Origin: a gamma proteobacterium L18 | GTDB taxonomy: Bacteria; Pseudomonadota; Gammaproteobacteria; Pseudomonadales; Pseudomonadaceae | Assembly (NCBI GenBank): GCA_000497835.1 | Contig: KI547165.1 | Location: 170,198 to 226,036 of the forward strand | Length of the DNA: 55,839 nt | Reading direction: 5' to 3' | Shown here: in pieces, positions 1-11,800 of the stretch | Position numbering within the stretch: position 1 is the stretch's first letter | How the letters are laid out: each line of letters begins with the position of its first letter | Made by a program: the position numbers and the translations under genes | Notes under the pieces: model-generated | The model's database searches: none | What the model saw: the letters and a program-made list of their open reading frames with translations, nothing else | Told to the model about the DNA's origin: nothing

Positions 1-597
1 GACATCAACTCGGTGGCGCCCAATACCAAGCGTACTGCCTGTGCTGCCGTGCAGGCGGCGGGGGGCAGTTATATCGACGCGGCAGTGATGGCCCCGGTGC
101 CGCCGCAGCGTTTGCAGACGCCCATTCTGCTGGGCGGTGAGAAGGCCGAGCAGGTGCGTGCCTGGCTGACGCCCTTGGGCTTCAATGTGCGCGTGGTGGC
201 TGAGGAGATCGGCGTGGCGTCGGCGATCAAGATGTGCCGCAGTGTGATGATCAAGGGGTTGGAGGCGCTGACCACCGAGTGCCTGTCCACCGCGCGCCAG
301 TATGGCGCCGAGGATGCGGTGCTGGCTTCGTTGCACAAGAGTTTTCCCAGCATGGGCTGGGATGCGGACTTGCCGCATTACCTGATCAGTCGCGTGGCCG
401 AGCATGGGCGGCGGCGGGCGGAGGAGATGGAGGAGGTGGCCAGGACGGCGGCTGATGTGGGTGTGACGCCGCACATGAGCCAGGCAATTGTGGCGACCCA
501 GCGGGAGTTGGTGGAGTGTATGGCGCAGCAGGGCATGACCTATGCCGATACGGTGCCGTTTGATTGGACACGTTTGGTGGACAGCTTGGGTGGATAA
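1..597 (+). CDS. NAD(P)-dependent oxidoreductase, DUF1932 type (3' part)
   Basis: The gene runs off the left edge, so the N-terminal Rossmann domain is missing; the reading frame is open from base 1 (D-I-N-S-V-A-P-N-T-K). The visible part resembles the C-terminal half of 3-hydroxyisobutyrate / 6-phosphogluconate dehydrogenase-like enzymes: the N-S-V-A-P-x-T-K strand, a Y-I-D-A-A-V-M-A-P-V segment, an I-L-L-G-G-E segment, and then an all-helical DUF1932-like domain containing K-M-C-R-S-V-M-I-K-G. Substrate is unknown. It lies outside the siderophore locus, separated from the next gene by about 600 non-coding bases, and no functional link to pyoverdine is implied. Family assignment is fairly secure; the reaction is not. 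Confidence 0.75.
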   Translation, partial: DINSVAPNTKRTACAAVQAAGGSYIDAAVMAPVPPQRLQTPILLGGEKAEQVRAWLTPLGFNVRVVAEEIGVASAIKMCRSVMIKGLEALTTECLSTARQYGAEDAVLASLHKSFPSMGWDADLPHYLISRVAEHGRRRAEEMEEVARTAADVGVTPHMSQAIVATQRELVECMAQQGMTYADTVPFDWTRLVDSLGG

Positions 598-1195
598 CCA
601 CCGTAGCCGCTGCCGAAGGCTGCGCCGGCCGGCCAAGCCAAGGAAAATTCCCAGCCGGGCAGCTGTTTATGCGCAGCTCTCAAGCACACCGCGAACCGCT
701 TTTGCTGTTGCTTCCGTGAGGCCTTTGATCTTGATCGACGTCGGAGGGAGGGGACCCGGAGCGCAGCGCAGGGACCGGGCTCGGGGCGGAGAATCTTTGG
801 TTATTTTTTTCGACTGAAAAAAGTGACCCGCCGTAAGGGCGGAAAGGTGATTCAGCATCACCCTAGCTAATGGATATGTTCACGATCTGTGGATCCCGCT
901 TCTTGGGACTGTGGGCATATCCATTATGGAGGGGGCGGCCACTAGCGGTTCCGTCAGTAGCGCAGCCACTGCCTTGAAACCGCGTCGTCTGCATCGCGAC
1001 CAAGGTCGGCTCCTACGCCGTCCGTGGTAGGCGCCGGCCTTGGCCGCGATGCTGACGACGCCGCCCCTCGCTGCGGCCACGTCGTGTGTCGGTCTTGACA
1101 AGCAATGGCGGTGCGGACGGTGAAGTAATTGATGGACAATCCATTGCTCGCCATCCAATCATCTGATCACAAAAGCAACCCATGATGACGCCCCC
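598..1195. other. Intergenic region with degenerate Pseudomonas repeats
   Basis: No credible gene is visible here; the short open frames have no ribosome site or recognisable protein. Bases 610-640 resemble the 'gctgccgaaggc' repeat seen again at 2654 and 55600. At 804-822 a run of T and a run of A face each other around a short loop, followed by a small hairpin (CCGCC at 828-832, GGCGG at 838-842). This looks like a terminator or repeat remnant. A REP palindrome follows (separate entry). There is no sign of a response regulator that would pair with the downstream kinase. Confidence 0.5.
991..1052. repeat. REP palindrome (GCATCGCG...CGCGATGC type)
   Basis: Inverted repeat whose arms begin GCATCGCGACCAAGG and end CCTTGGCCGCGATGC, with GGCTCCTAC and GTAGGCGCC inside. 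A copy of the same family sits at 55439-55500, just after pvdP. Confidence 0.7.
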
Positions 1196-2506
1196 ATGAT
1201 CCTGCGCCATTTCACCACCATCCGCGGCCAGATCCTGGCGATCGTCACCGGCTCGTCGGTGGTCACCTTCCTGATCTTCCTGGCCCTGCTGTTCCTGCCC
1301 GGCGGCCCGCCAAGCCCGCCGTGGCCCTGGCAGACCACCTACCGGGTGACAAGCCTGGTGCAGATGCTGCGCGCCACCCCGCCTGAGGATCGGCAGAACT
1401 TGCAGGGCGCGGCCCAGGCCCTGGGCCTGAAGATGACCCTGCAACCCAGCATCACCCCATGCCCCGACAGCAACCTCAATTCCCGCGAATTGCAGAAGGC
1501 CCTGCGTGACGAGCTGGGCCCGCAGCAGCCGGTCAGTGCCCAGGCCTGCAACCCCGATGCCGATCAGGCCAACATTCAGATTCTGGTGCCGTTGGGCGAG
1601 CAGACCCTTGAGGTGCGCACCATGCGCATCGAGCGCGAGCCACCGCGCTTTTCCTTCCCGTTCTTCGGCGCCTTGCTGTTCCTGTGCGTGGGCGTTGCCG
1701 CGCTATCGGCCTGGGCCGCCTTGCGCGTGGTGCGCCCGTTGCGGCGGCTGTCCGACCAGGCCGAGGCGTTTGGCCGCGACATCGTGGTGGCGCCGCTGGT
1801 GGAGGAGGGGCCGCTGGAAATCCGCCGCGCCGCCCACGCCTTCAACCTGATGCAGAAGCGCATCACCGCCTCCATCGAAGGCCGCACGCGCATGCTCGCC
1901 GCCGTCAGCCATGACCTGCGCACGCCGCTGACGCGCATGCGCCTGCAACTGGAAACCGACCGCAAGGAAATCTCCCGGGAGAAGCTGATCCGTGACATCA
2001 GCCTGCTGCAGACCATGGTCAGCTCGGCACTGGCCTATCTGAGCAGCAGCTCCCACGCCGAGAAAAAGGAGCGCCTGGACCTGGGCGCACTGCTGTCCAC
2101 CCTGTGCGACGATTACGAGGATGCTGGCGCCCACATTCACTACGAAGGCCCGCTGCAATTCACCTTCCGCTGCCGCCCGGACGCCATCCAGCGGGTGATG
2201 TGCAACCTCATCGACAACGCCCTGGGCTTCGCCACCCAGGTCACCGTCAGGGCGGTGGTGAGCGAAGGCGCGATCACCGTCGAAGTGCTCGACAACGGCC
2301 CCGGCATCGCCCCGGAGCGGCTCAAGGATGTCATCGAACCGTTCTTCCGTCTGGACCCCTCACGGGGCGATCGGCCCGGTAGCGTCGGGCTGGGGCTGTC
2401 CATCGTCAATGACATCGTGCAGGCCCACAACGGCACGTTCAGCCTGTCCAACCGCGAGCCCCATGGGCTGGTGGCGCGGATCGTGTTCGGCGGCGACGGC
2501 CTGTAG
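1196..2506 (+). CDS. Sensor histidine kinase (EnvZ-like), no adjacent regulator
   Basis: 436 residues. Order: transmembrane helix about 12-34, periplasmic sensor about 35-150 with several cysteines, second transmembrane helix about 152-174, HAMP linker, and a dimerisation/phosphoacceptor domain with S-H-D-L-R-T-P-L (phospho-acceptor His about 239). The ATPase domain has an N-box (N-L-I-D-N-A-L), a G1 box (D-N-G-P-G-I) and a G2 box (G-L-G-L-S-I). It is a membrane kinase that should phosphorylate an OmpR-type response regulator. None is encoded on either side in the window: upstream is about 600 bases of non-coding DNA and downstream is a REP cluster. Start chosen at the ATG giving an immediate membrane helix. 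The signal and any link to iron are unknown. Confidence 0.88.
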   Translation: MILRHFTTIRGQILAIVTGSSVVTFLIFLALLFLPGGPPSPPWPWQTTYRVTSLVQMLRATPPEDRQNLQGAAQALGLKMTLQPSITPCPDSNLNSRELQKALRDELGPQQPVSAQACNPDADQANIQILVPLGEQTLEVRTMRIEREPPRFSFPFFGALLFLCVGVAALSAWAALRVVRPLRRLSDQAEAFGRDIVVAPLVEEGPLEIRRAAHAFNLMQKRITASIEGRTRMLAAVSHDLRTPLTRMRLQLETDRKEISREKLIRDISLLQTMVSSALAYLSSSSHAEKKERLDLGALLSTLCDDYEDAGAHIHYEGPLQFTFRCRPDAIQRVMCNLIDNALGFATQVTVRAVVSEGAITVEVLDNGPGIAPERLKDVIEPFFRLDPSRGDRPGSVGLGLSIVNDIVQAHNGTFSLSNREPHGLVARIVFGGDGL

Positions 2507-2515
2507 CACTACCTT

Positions 2516-2735
2516 TGTGGGAGCGGGTTCTACCCGCGAAAAGGACGCCACAGGGTGCCAGGTATTACGCGGTGTTCTTTTCGCGGGTAGAACCCGTTCC
2601 CACAGTGGGGTGTAGCAGCAACTGTCTTTTGGAGGTACACACTGTGGGAGCAAGCTGCCGAAGGCGGCGTCTGGCGCACGCGGTGCTCCAGTTGCACCGC
2701 AATGCCAGCGACGCGGCCTGGCGGCCGCTGCTACA
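2516..2735. repeat. REP/BIME cluster, left flank of the pyoverdine locus
   Basis: Three parts in order. First, a palindrome at 2516-2605 with arms TGTGGGAGCGGGTTCTACCC and its reverse complement. Second, a spacer (2611-2650) with 'tgtagcagcaactgtctt' and 'ggaggtacac'. Third, a degenerate element (2643-2735) running from 'gggagcaagctgccgaagg' to 'ggcctggcggccgctgctac'. The same three parts occur at 55531-55830 in reversed order and orientation. It separates the kinase gene from the pvdL promoter and may also act as a transcript end for the kinase. Confidence 0.8.
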
Positions 2736-2771
2736 GAACCGGCGTCATGTCTGCTTGTGCAGCAACTGTCC

Positions 2772-2795
2772 TAATTTTCCCCGCGCCACACCCGT
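2772..2795 (+). promoter_or_regulatory. Iron-starvation box (PvdS/PfrI type) for pvdL
   Basis: TAATT at 2772-2776 and CGT at 2793-2795 with exactly 16 bases between them. This is a one-base variant of the TAAAT-N16-CGT motif used by the pyoverdine ECF sigma factor. It lies about 75 bases before the pvdL start. Confidence 0.7.
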
Positions 2796-2869
2796 CTTCG
2801 TTCCTATGACAACGACCACTCCCCGCGAGCGGCCGTTCCCCAAGCATGGAACTGAGGACCGACACAGCG

Positions 2870-5800
2870 ATGGCCACTATCTTCGAGCGCCCGACTTCTC
2901 TGGCTCACGCCCTGGTGCGGCATGCCGCCCGGCAGCCGGAGGCGCCAGCCTTGCGTTTTCTCGACGGGCACAGCGATGAGGGGGTGGTGCTCAGCTATGG
3001 GCAACTGGACGCCCGCGCCCGGGCCATGGCCGCCGTCTTGAGTGAACGCGCCGGTCGTGGCGAACGGGCGCTGTTGCTGCTGCCCAGCGGCCCGGACTAC
3101 GTGGCGGGGTTCTTCGCCTGCCTGTACGCCGGGGTCATCGCCGTGCCGGCCTATCCGCCGGAGTCCATGCGCCCGCAACACCTGGAGCGGCTGGTGGCGA
3201 TCATCGGCGACGCCGAGCCCAGCGTGATCCTCACCACCGCCCAGTTGCTGCCCATCCTGCGCGACACCGCCCAGGCCAATGGCCTGGCCATGCCAGGGCT
3301 GCTGGCGGTGGACGAGATCGACACCGCCCGGGGCCAGGGCTGGGTCGCGCAACTGCCCCAGCCGCAGGACATCGCCTTCCTGCAGTACACCTCCGGTTCC
3401 ACCGCCACACCCAAGGGCGTGCAAGTCAGCCAGGGCAACCTGGAGGCCAACGCCTGGCTGATCCGCCAGGGCTATGGCATCGATGACGGCGAGGTGATCG
3501 TCAGCTGGCTGCCGCTGTACCACGACATGGGCCTGATCGGCGGCCTGCTGCAGGGTATCTACAGCGGGGTGATGGTGGTGCTGATGTCGCCGCAGTACTT
3601 CCTGGAGCGCCCGCTGCGTTGGCTGGACGCGATCAGTCGCTTCGGGGGCACCATCAGCGGCGGTCCCGACTTCGCCTACCGGCTGTGCCACGAGCGCATC
3701 GCCGACAGCAAACTGGCCGGCCTGGACCTGAGCCGTTGGCGCGTGGCGTTCTCCGGCGCCGAGCTTATCCGCCAGGACAGCCTGGACGATTTCGCTGCAC
3801 GCTTTGCCGCCTGTGGCTTCACGCCCAGGGCCTACCTGGCCAGCTATGGCCTGGCCGAGGCAACGCTGTTCGTGTCCGGCAGCCGTCCGGGGCAGGGCAT
3901 CGATGCGCTGACGCTGGACGCCGAGGCCCTGGCGGCCAACCAGGCGCGCGCAGGCCATGGGGCGCACCTGATGAGCTGCGGCTGGCCGCAGCCTGAGCAT
4001 GAGGTGCAGATCCTCGACCCCGTGACCCAGCAGGTGCTGGCCCCCGGCGCCGTGGGCGAAATCTGCAGCACGGGCCCCAGCGTCGCCCAGGGGTACTGGC
4101 GCAACCCTGAGGCCAGCGCCCGCGCCTTCGTGCAGCGCGACGGCCGCACCTGGCTGCGTACCGGTGACCTGGGCTTCCTGCATGAAGGCCAGCTGTACGT
4201 CAGCGGTCGTCTCAAGGACATGTTGATCATCCGCGGTCAGAACCTCTACCCCCAGGACATCGAGCGCACCGTGGAAACCCGCGTGGAGGCGGTGCGCAAG
4301 GGCCGGGTGGCGGTGTTCGCCCTCCAGCATCAGGGCGTGGAAGCCTTTGGCATCGCCGCCGAGGTAGGGCGTCGGGCGCAGAAACAGCAGCCCTTGCAAA
4401 GCCTGATCGAACAAGTGCGTGCCCAGGTCGCCGACGTGCACCGCGAGGCCCCAGCCGTGGTGCTGCTGCTGGAACCGGGCAGCCTGCCCAAGACCTCCAG
4501 CGGCAAACTGCAACGCTCGGCCTGCGCCGCGCAATGGCGGGACGGCAGCCTGGCCTGCGTGGCCCAGTGGCAGGCGGGGCAGGGCGCTGTGGCGACTAGC
4601 CCGGCGGTAACCGAGGCCCTGCCTGAGCATGTGGCGCGGTTGTGGCGCGAGGCCCTCAAGGTGCAGGCGCTGGAGCCGGGCGCCAGCTTCTTCAGCCAGG
4701 GCGGCAACTCCATCCAGGCCATCCAGATGATCGCCGAGCTGCGCGACGAACTGGGTGTCGAACTGTCGTTGCGCACCCTCTATGAAGCCCCTGGCCTGGA
4801 TGATTTCACCGCCCAGGTACAGGCCCTGGCGCGCGGCGAGCCGCCCCAGGCGCCGATCATGCGGGCGCCCGGCCAGCCGGTGCCGCTGACCCCGGCCCAG
4901 CACCGCCTGTGGCTGATGTGGCAACTGCAGCCCAACAGCACCGCCTACAACATTCCCGGCGGCCTGCGCCTGCGCGGCGAGCTGGACCGCCCCGCGCTGA
5001 CCCGCGCCTTCCAGGCCCTGGTGCAACGCCATGAGGCGCTGCGCAGCTGCTTTGTCGAGCAGGACGGCGTGGCCGTGCAGCAGGTCATGGACGGCGCGGA
5101 CTTCACCGTGCTCCACGACGACCTCAGCGAGGTGGCCCCCGAGCTGCGCGAAGAACTGGCCCAGGCCATCGTCGACCAGGAAACCAACACCCCCTTCGAC
5201 CTGGAAGAAGGCGCGCTGCTGCGCGTGCGCCTGGTGCAGGTGGACGAGCAGGAGCACCTGCTGCTGGTCACCGTGCACCACATCGTCGCCGATGGTTGGT
5301 CGTTCGCCATCCTGCTGGATGAATTCGCCCGGCTGTACGCCGACGCCTCGGCTGCCTTGCCGACCTTGCCGATCAGCCATGGCGACTACCTGGCCTGGCT
5401 GCAGGCCCGCCCGGTCGACACCGCACCGTTGCTGGCCTACTGGCAGAACCAGCTGGGCGGCGAACGCGAGGCCCTGGCACTGCCCTTGGATCATGCCCGC
5501 AGCCCGGGCGCATCCCCTGCGCAGCGCCTGAGCCTGAACCTGCCCGCCGCCCTGTGCCAACAGGTGGCCGCCACCGCCAAGGCCCAGGGCGTCAGCACCT
5601 TCATGCTGATGCTGGCCGCCTGGCAGGTGCTGCTGCACCGTTACACCGGCCAGGCCGACATCCGCGTCGGGGTGCCCAGCGCCACCCGCGAGCATCGTCA
5701 TAGCCAGGGGCTGGTGGGGTTCTTCATCAACACCCAGGTGCTGCGCAACCAGGTTGACGGCCGCGCCGGCTTTGCCGCGCTGCTGGCCAGCGTGCGCACC

Positions 5801-8800
5801 ACGGTGCTCGACGCCCATGCCCATCAGGCGCTGGACTATGAGCAGGTCAGCGCCGCGCTGGGTGATGCAGCCGGTTTCGAGGTGATGTTCAACCACCTGC
5901 AGCGCGACAGTGGGGCCCTGCGCCGCCTGCCCGGGCTGTTCGCCGAGGAGCTGCCGTGGCACAGCCGCGAGGCCAAGTTCGACCTGCAACTGCACAGCGA
6001 ACAGGACGCCCAGGGCCGCCTGCGGGTGTCGTTCGACTACGCCCAGGCGCTGTTCGAGGCCAGCACCATCGAGCGCCTGAGCGGCCACTTCGTGACCTTG
6101 CTGGGGGCGCTGTGCAGCGACCCGCAACAACCGGTGGGTGACATTGCCCTGCTGGACGAGCGTCAACTGGTCCAGCAGCAGGCGTGGGGCACCGCGCCCC
6201 AGACCGAGCCCGACTGGCTGCTGCCCGCGCGCCTGGCCGCGCAGGCGGCGCGCACGCCGCAGCACATCGCCATGACCTACGCTGCCCAGACCCTCACCTA
6301 TGCTGCCCTGGACCGCGCCGCCAATGCCTTGGCCTTGCGTCTGCGCGAACAGGGCGTGGGCCCCGAGGTGCGCGTGGGGGTGCTGGGCGAGCGCTCGCTG
6401 GCGTTGATGGTGGCGCTGGTGGCCATCGCCAAGGCCGGCGGTGTCTACGTGCCGCTGGACCCCGATTACCCCCGCGAGCGCCTGGCGTTCATGCTCCAGG
6501 ACAGTGCCATCGCCCTGTTGCTGGGCCAGCAGTCGCTGCTCGACAGCCTGGCCGCGAACACCGGCGTCGCGACCCTGGCGCTGGATGACGTCGCCACCGG
6601 CCCCGGCAGCGACAGCGCGCCCTCCCTGGCGCTGCACCCGGACAACCTGGCCTACGTGATCTACACCTCCGGCTCCACCGGCCAGCCCAAAGCGGTGGGC
6701 GTGAGCCACGGCGCCCTGGCCGAACGTTTGAACTGGATGCAGCAGCAATACGCAATCAACGAACAGGACGTGCTGCTGCAAAAGGCCTCGCTGAGCTTCG
6801 ACGTGTCGCTGTGGGAATGCTTCCTGCCGCTGATCGCCGGCAGCCGCCTGGCCCTGGCCGGCGATGGCGACCACCGTGACCCGCGTCGCCTGGTGGCGCT
6901 GGTGCGCGAGCACGGGGTGACGGTGCTGCACTTCGTGCCGCCGCTGCTGCAATTGTTCATTGAGGAGGCGCAGGTCGAGCAGTGCATCAGTCTGCGCCAG
7001 TTGTTCAGCGGGGGTGAGGCGCTGCCGGCCGACCTGTGCCGGCGCGTGCACGAACGCCTGCCCGGTGTGGCGTTGCACAACCGCTATGGCCCCACCGAAA
7101 GCGCGATCAACATCACCCACTGGCCGTGTAGCGCAGACGCCGGCGCACGCGTGCCCATCGGCCGGCCGCTGAGCAATGCCGTGGTGCAGATTCGCGACGA
7201 TCATTGGCAGGTGGCGGCGGCGGGTGCCCGTGGAGAACTGCTGCTGGGCGGCAACGCCCTGGCCCGCGGCTACCTGGGCCAGCCAGGGTTGACCGCCGCG
7301 CGCTTCCTGCCCGCCGACGGCGGCGCTCGCCTGTACCGCAGCGGCGACCTGGCGCGCTGGCGCCACGACGGCGCGCTGGATTACCTGGGGCGTCTGGACG
7401 AGCAGGTGAAACTGCGCGGGGTGCGCATCGAAATCGAGGAAATCCGCGACGCGCTGCTGCAGCAATCGGGCGTGCAACAGGCCGCCGTGGTGCTGGCCCA
7501 GGGCGCGGGCGGCGGCCAGTTGCTGGCCTACCTGGTGGTGGAGGGCGAGGAAGCCCCTGCCGTGCTGGCCACCCGCATTCGCCAGGCCCTTCAGCAGCGT
7601 CTGCCCGAGGCCATGATCCCGGCGCATATCCTGCGCCTGGCGGCCTTGCCGCTGGGCCCCACCGGCAAGCTCGACCGCCGAGCCTTGCCCCAGCCCGACC
7701 TGAGCGTGCGTGACTACCGTGAACCGCGCGATACGCTGGAACGTGAGCTGGCGGCCATCTGGGCCCAGGTGCTGGAACTGGACCGTGTGGGCCTGGACGA
7801 CGACTTCTTCGAGCTGGGCGGCCACTCGCTGCTGGCCACCCGCATCGTCTCCCGGGCGCGCCAGGCGTTCGACGTGGAACTGCCGCTGCGCAGCCTGTTC
7901 GAGTCGCGGCGCCTGCAGGATTTCGCCGCCTGGGTGGCCCGCGCCAAGGCCGAAGGCCAGGTGGACGGGCAGGGCGCCATTGCCCTGGTCGACCGTGGCC
8001 AGCGCGTGGCGTTGTCCTATTCCCAGCAGCGCATGTGGTTCCTCTGGCAACTGGACCCGCAAAGCCCGGCGTACAACGTCGGCGGCATGGCCCGCCTGCG
8101 TGGCACCCTGCACGTGGACGCCTTCGAGCGCGCGTTGCAGGCCCTGATCCACCGCCATGAAAGCTTGCGCACCACCTTCCCCAGCGAAGACGGCAAGGCT
8201 TGGCAGCAGGTCCGCGCGCAGTCCGACGTAACCATGCAATGGCTGGACATCAGCACCCAGGCGCCTGCCCAGCGCGCCGCCAGCCTGACCCGCCTGGCCG
8301 ATGAGCAGGCCCACGCGCCATTCGACCTGGAGCACGGCCCGCTGCTGCGCGTGTGCCTGGTCAAGAGCGGTGAGCGCGAGCATCACCTGTTGCTTACCCT
8401 GCACCACATCGTCACCGAAGGCTGGGCCATGGACATCTTCGCCCGCGAACTGGGCGCCCTGTACGAGGCCTTCGTCGACGATCGCGAATCGCCGCTGGCG
8501 CCGTTGCCGGTGCAATACCTGGACTACAGCGCCTGGCACCGCGGCTGGCTGGAAGGCGGCGAAATGCAGCGTCAGCTCGACTACTGGCGCGCGCAACTGG
8601 GCGGCGAACAACCGCTGCTGGCGTTGCCCGCCGACCGTCCACGGCCGGCGGTGCAAAGCCACCACGGCGAACTGCACCGCTTCGACCTGGATGCACAATT
8701 GGCCCGGCAAGTGACGCGCTTCAACAGCGAGCGCGGCCTGACGCTGTTCATGACCATGACCGCCGCCCTGTCGGTGCTGTTGTACCGCTACAGCGGCCAG

Positions 8801-11800
8801 GATGACCTGCGCATCGGCGTGCCGGTGGCCAACCGTATCCGCCCGGAAAGCGAAGGGCTGATCGGTGCTTTCCTCAACACTCAGGTGCTGCGCATCCGCC
8901 CCCACGGGCAGATGAGCGTCGAGGCGCTGCTGGCCCAGGTGCGCCAGGTGGCCATCGATGGCCAGTCCCATCAGGACGTGCCTTTCGACCAACTGGTCGA
9001 AACCCTGCAACCCGAGCGCAGTGCCGCCTGGAACCCGCTGTTCCAGGTGATGTGCAACGTGCAGCGCTGGGAGTTCCAGCAGCAACGGCAACTGGCCGGC
9101 GAGGTGCAGGTGGACTACCTGGTCAACGACGCCCGCGCCACCAAGTTCGACCTCAACCTTGAGGTCACCGATTTCGACGAACAGCTGCGCTGCTGCCTGA
9201 CCTACAGCACCGACCTGTTCGACGCCGAACGCATCGCGCGCATGGCCGAGCACTGGCAGCACCTGTTGCGGGCCATGCTGGCCAACCCCGAGCAGTGCCT
9301 GAGCGAACTGCCGCTGCTGGCCGACCACGAGCGCCAGGCGCTGGTGGCGGCCGGGCGCGGCGATGCGCCGGTGGCGCAGATCGATACCGTGCACGCGCTG
9401 TTCGAACGCCAGGCCCTGGCCACGCCGGATGGCCTGGCAGTGACCTGTGCCGGGCGCTCGCTCAGCTACGCCCAGCTCAACGCCCAGGCCAACCGCCTGG
9501 CCCATCATCTGACGGCTTTGGGTGTGGGCCCGGAAGTGCGCGTGGGCCTGGCCCTGCGCCGCTCGGTGGACCTGGTGGTGGGCCTGTTGGCCATCCTCAA
9601 GGCCGGCGGCGCCTACGTGCCGCTTGACCCTGAATACCCCCACGAGCGCCTGCGCTACATGATCGAGGACAGCGGCCTCGCCGTGCTGCTGGGCCATGAT
9701 GAGTTGCTGGGGCAGGGCACGCTGCCCACTGGCGTTCACGCCTGGAGCCTGGAGCAGGACCAGGCCGCCCTGGCGGCTTACCCCGCCAGCAGCCCCGCCG
9801 AGCGCTGCCACGCCGGGCACCTGGCCTACATGATCTACACCTCCGGCTCCACCGGCCTGCCCAAGGGAGTGGCCGTGGACCAGGGGCCGCTGGCCATGCA
9901 CTGCCTGGCGGTGGGCAAGCTGTTCGGTACCACGCCGGCCGACTGCGAGCTGCATTTCTATTCCATCAACTTCGACGCCGCCAGCGAGCGCCTGCTGGTG
10001 CCGCTGCTGTTCGGGGCCCACGTGGTGCTGCGCGAGCAGGGGCAATGGGACGCGGAGGCGATCTGCACCCTGATCCGCGCGCACAACATCAACGTGCTGG
10101 GCTTCACCCCCAGCTACGGCGGCCAGCTGGCCCAGTGGCTGCGCAGCCGGGACGAGCGCCTGCCGGTGCGCCTGTGCATCACCGGCGGCGAAGCGCTGAC
10201 CCCGGAGCACGTGCACACCCTGCGCGACACCTTCGCGCCGCAGACCCTGTTCAACGCCTACGGCCCCACCGAAACCGTGGTCATGCCTACCGCCTGCACC
10301 GTCGCGGCCGCCCTGGCCGTGGAGGCCGCCAACGTGCCGATCGGTCGCGTGGTCGGCGCCCGCCAGTTGCATGTGCTGGACGCCGACCTGGCGCAGGTGC
10401 CGGCCGGCGCCACCGGCGAGCTGTACGTGGGCGGCCAGGGCCTGGCCCGCGGTTACCACGGCCGCGCCGGGCTGAGCGCCGAACGCTTTGTCGCCGACCC
10501 GTTCGACGCCACGGGCGGCTGCCGCCTGTACCGCACCGGCGACCTGGTGCGCCAGTGCGCCGACGGTCAGCTGGAGTACCTGGGCCGCATCGACCACCAG
10601 GTCAAGGTGCGCGGCTTCCGCATCGAACTGGGCGAAATCGAGGCACGACTGTTGGCCCACGAGCAGGTGCGTGAAGCCGTGGTACTGGCCATCGACGGGC
10701 CATCCGGCAAGCAACTGGCCGGTTACCTGCTGGCGGACGACAACCTTGACCTTGCGCAGGTGCGTGCCCACCTGCACCACGGCCTGCCGGAACACATGGT
10801 GCCCACGCACCTGATGGTGCTGGCGCAGTTCCCCTTGACCGCGAACGGCAAGCTCGACCGCCGGGCTTTGCCAGCCCCGGACCTGAGTGCCGGCCAGCAC
10901 GCCTACCAGGCGCCGCAGACGGCGGTGGAGCGCGGCCTGGCCGAGGTCTGGCAAGGCGTGCTGGGCGTGGCGCAGGTGGGCGTCGATGACAATTTCTTCG
11001 CCTTGGGCGGCGACTCGATCCTGTCCATCCAGGTGGTCAGCCGCGCCCGCCAGGTGGGCATCCACTTCACCGCCAAGGACCTGTTCCAGCACCAGACCGT
11101 GCGCACCCTGGCCGGCGCGGCGCGGCAGAGCGAGCAGGTCAGCATCGATCAGGGCCCGGTCACCGGGGCCAGCGCGCTGACGCCGATCCAGCACTGGTTC
11201 TTCGATCAGGACCTGGCGGCCCCGCAGCACTGGAACCAGTCGCTGCTGTTGGGTGCCGAGCAGCCCCTGCAGGCGCCCCTGCTGGAACAGGCGCTGCAAG
11301 CGCTGGCCAGCCATCACGATGCCTTGCGCCTGCGTTTTGCGGCCGATGCCGACGGCCAGTGGCAGGCCCATTACGCCGCCATCGACGCCGACCAGGCGCT
11401 GTTGTGGCAAGGTGAAGCGCACAGCGCCGACCAGCGCCTGGCGCTGTTCGAACAGGCCCAGCGCAGCCTCGACCTGCAACATGGCCCGCTGTTGCGCGCC
11501 GTGCTGGTGCCCGGCGATCAGCCGCGGCTGTTGCTGGCCATCCATCACCTGGCCGTGGACGGGGTGTCGTGGCGGGTGCTGCTCGAAGACCTGCAGACGG
11601 CCTATCGGCAGCTGCAGCAAGGCCAGGCCATCCGTCTGCCGGCCAAGACCAGCGCCGTGCGCGACTGGGCCCGGCGCCTGGGCGCCTATGCCGGCAGCGA
11701 GTCCCTGCGCGAGGAGGCGCACTGGTGGCAGGCGCAACTGCGCAACGCCCCGGCGGACCTGCCGCGCGACTTCACCGGCAGCCCCAACCTGGAACGCGAT

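Noticed and set aside
667..861. Small minus-strand frame upstream of the kinase
   Set aside because: It lies over a degenerate repeat and a hairpin; this kind of frame recurs with the repeat and has no ribosome site.
2515..2979. Plus-strand frame across the REP cluster and pvdL start
   Set aside because: It is made of repeat sequence and overlaps the pvdL start in another frame.
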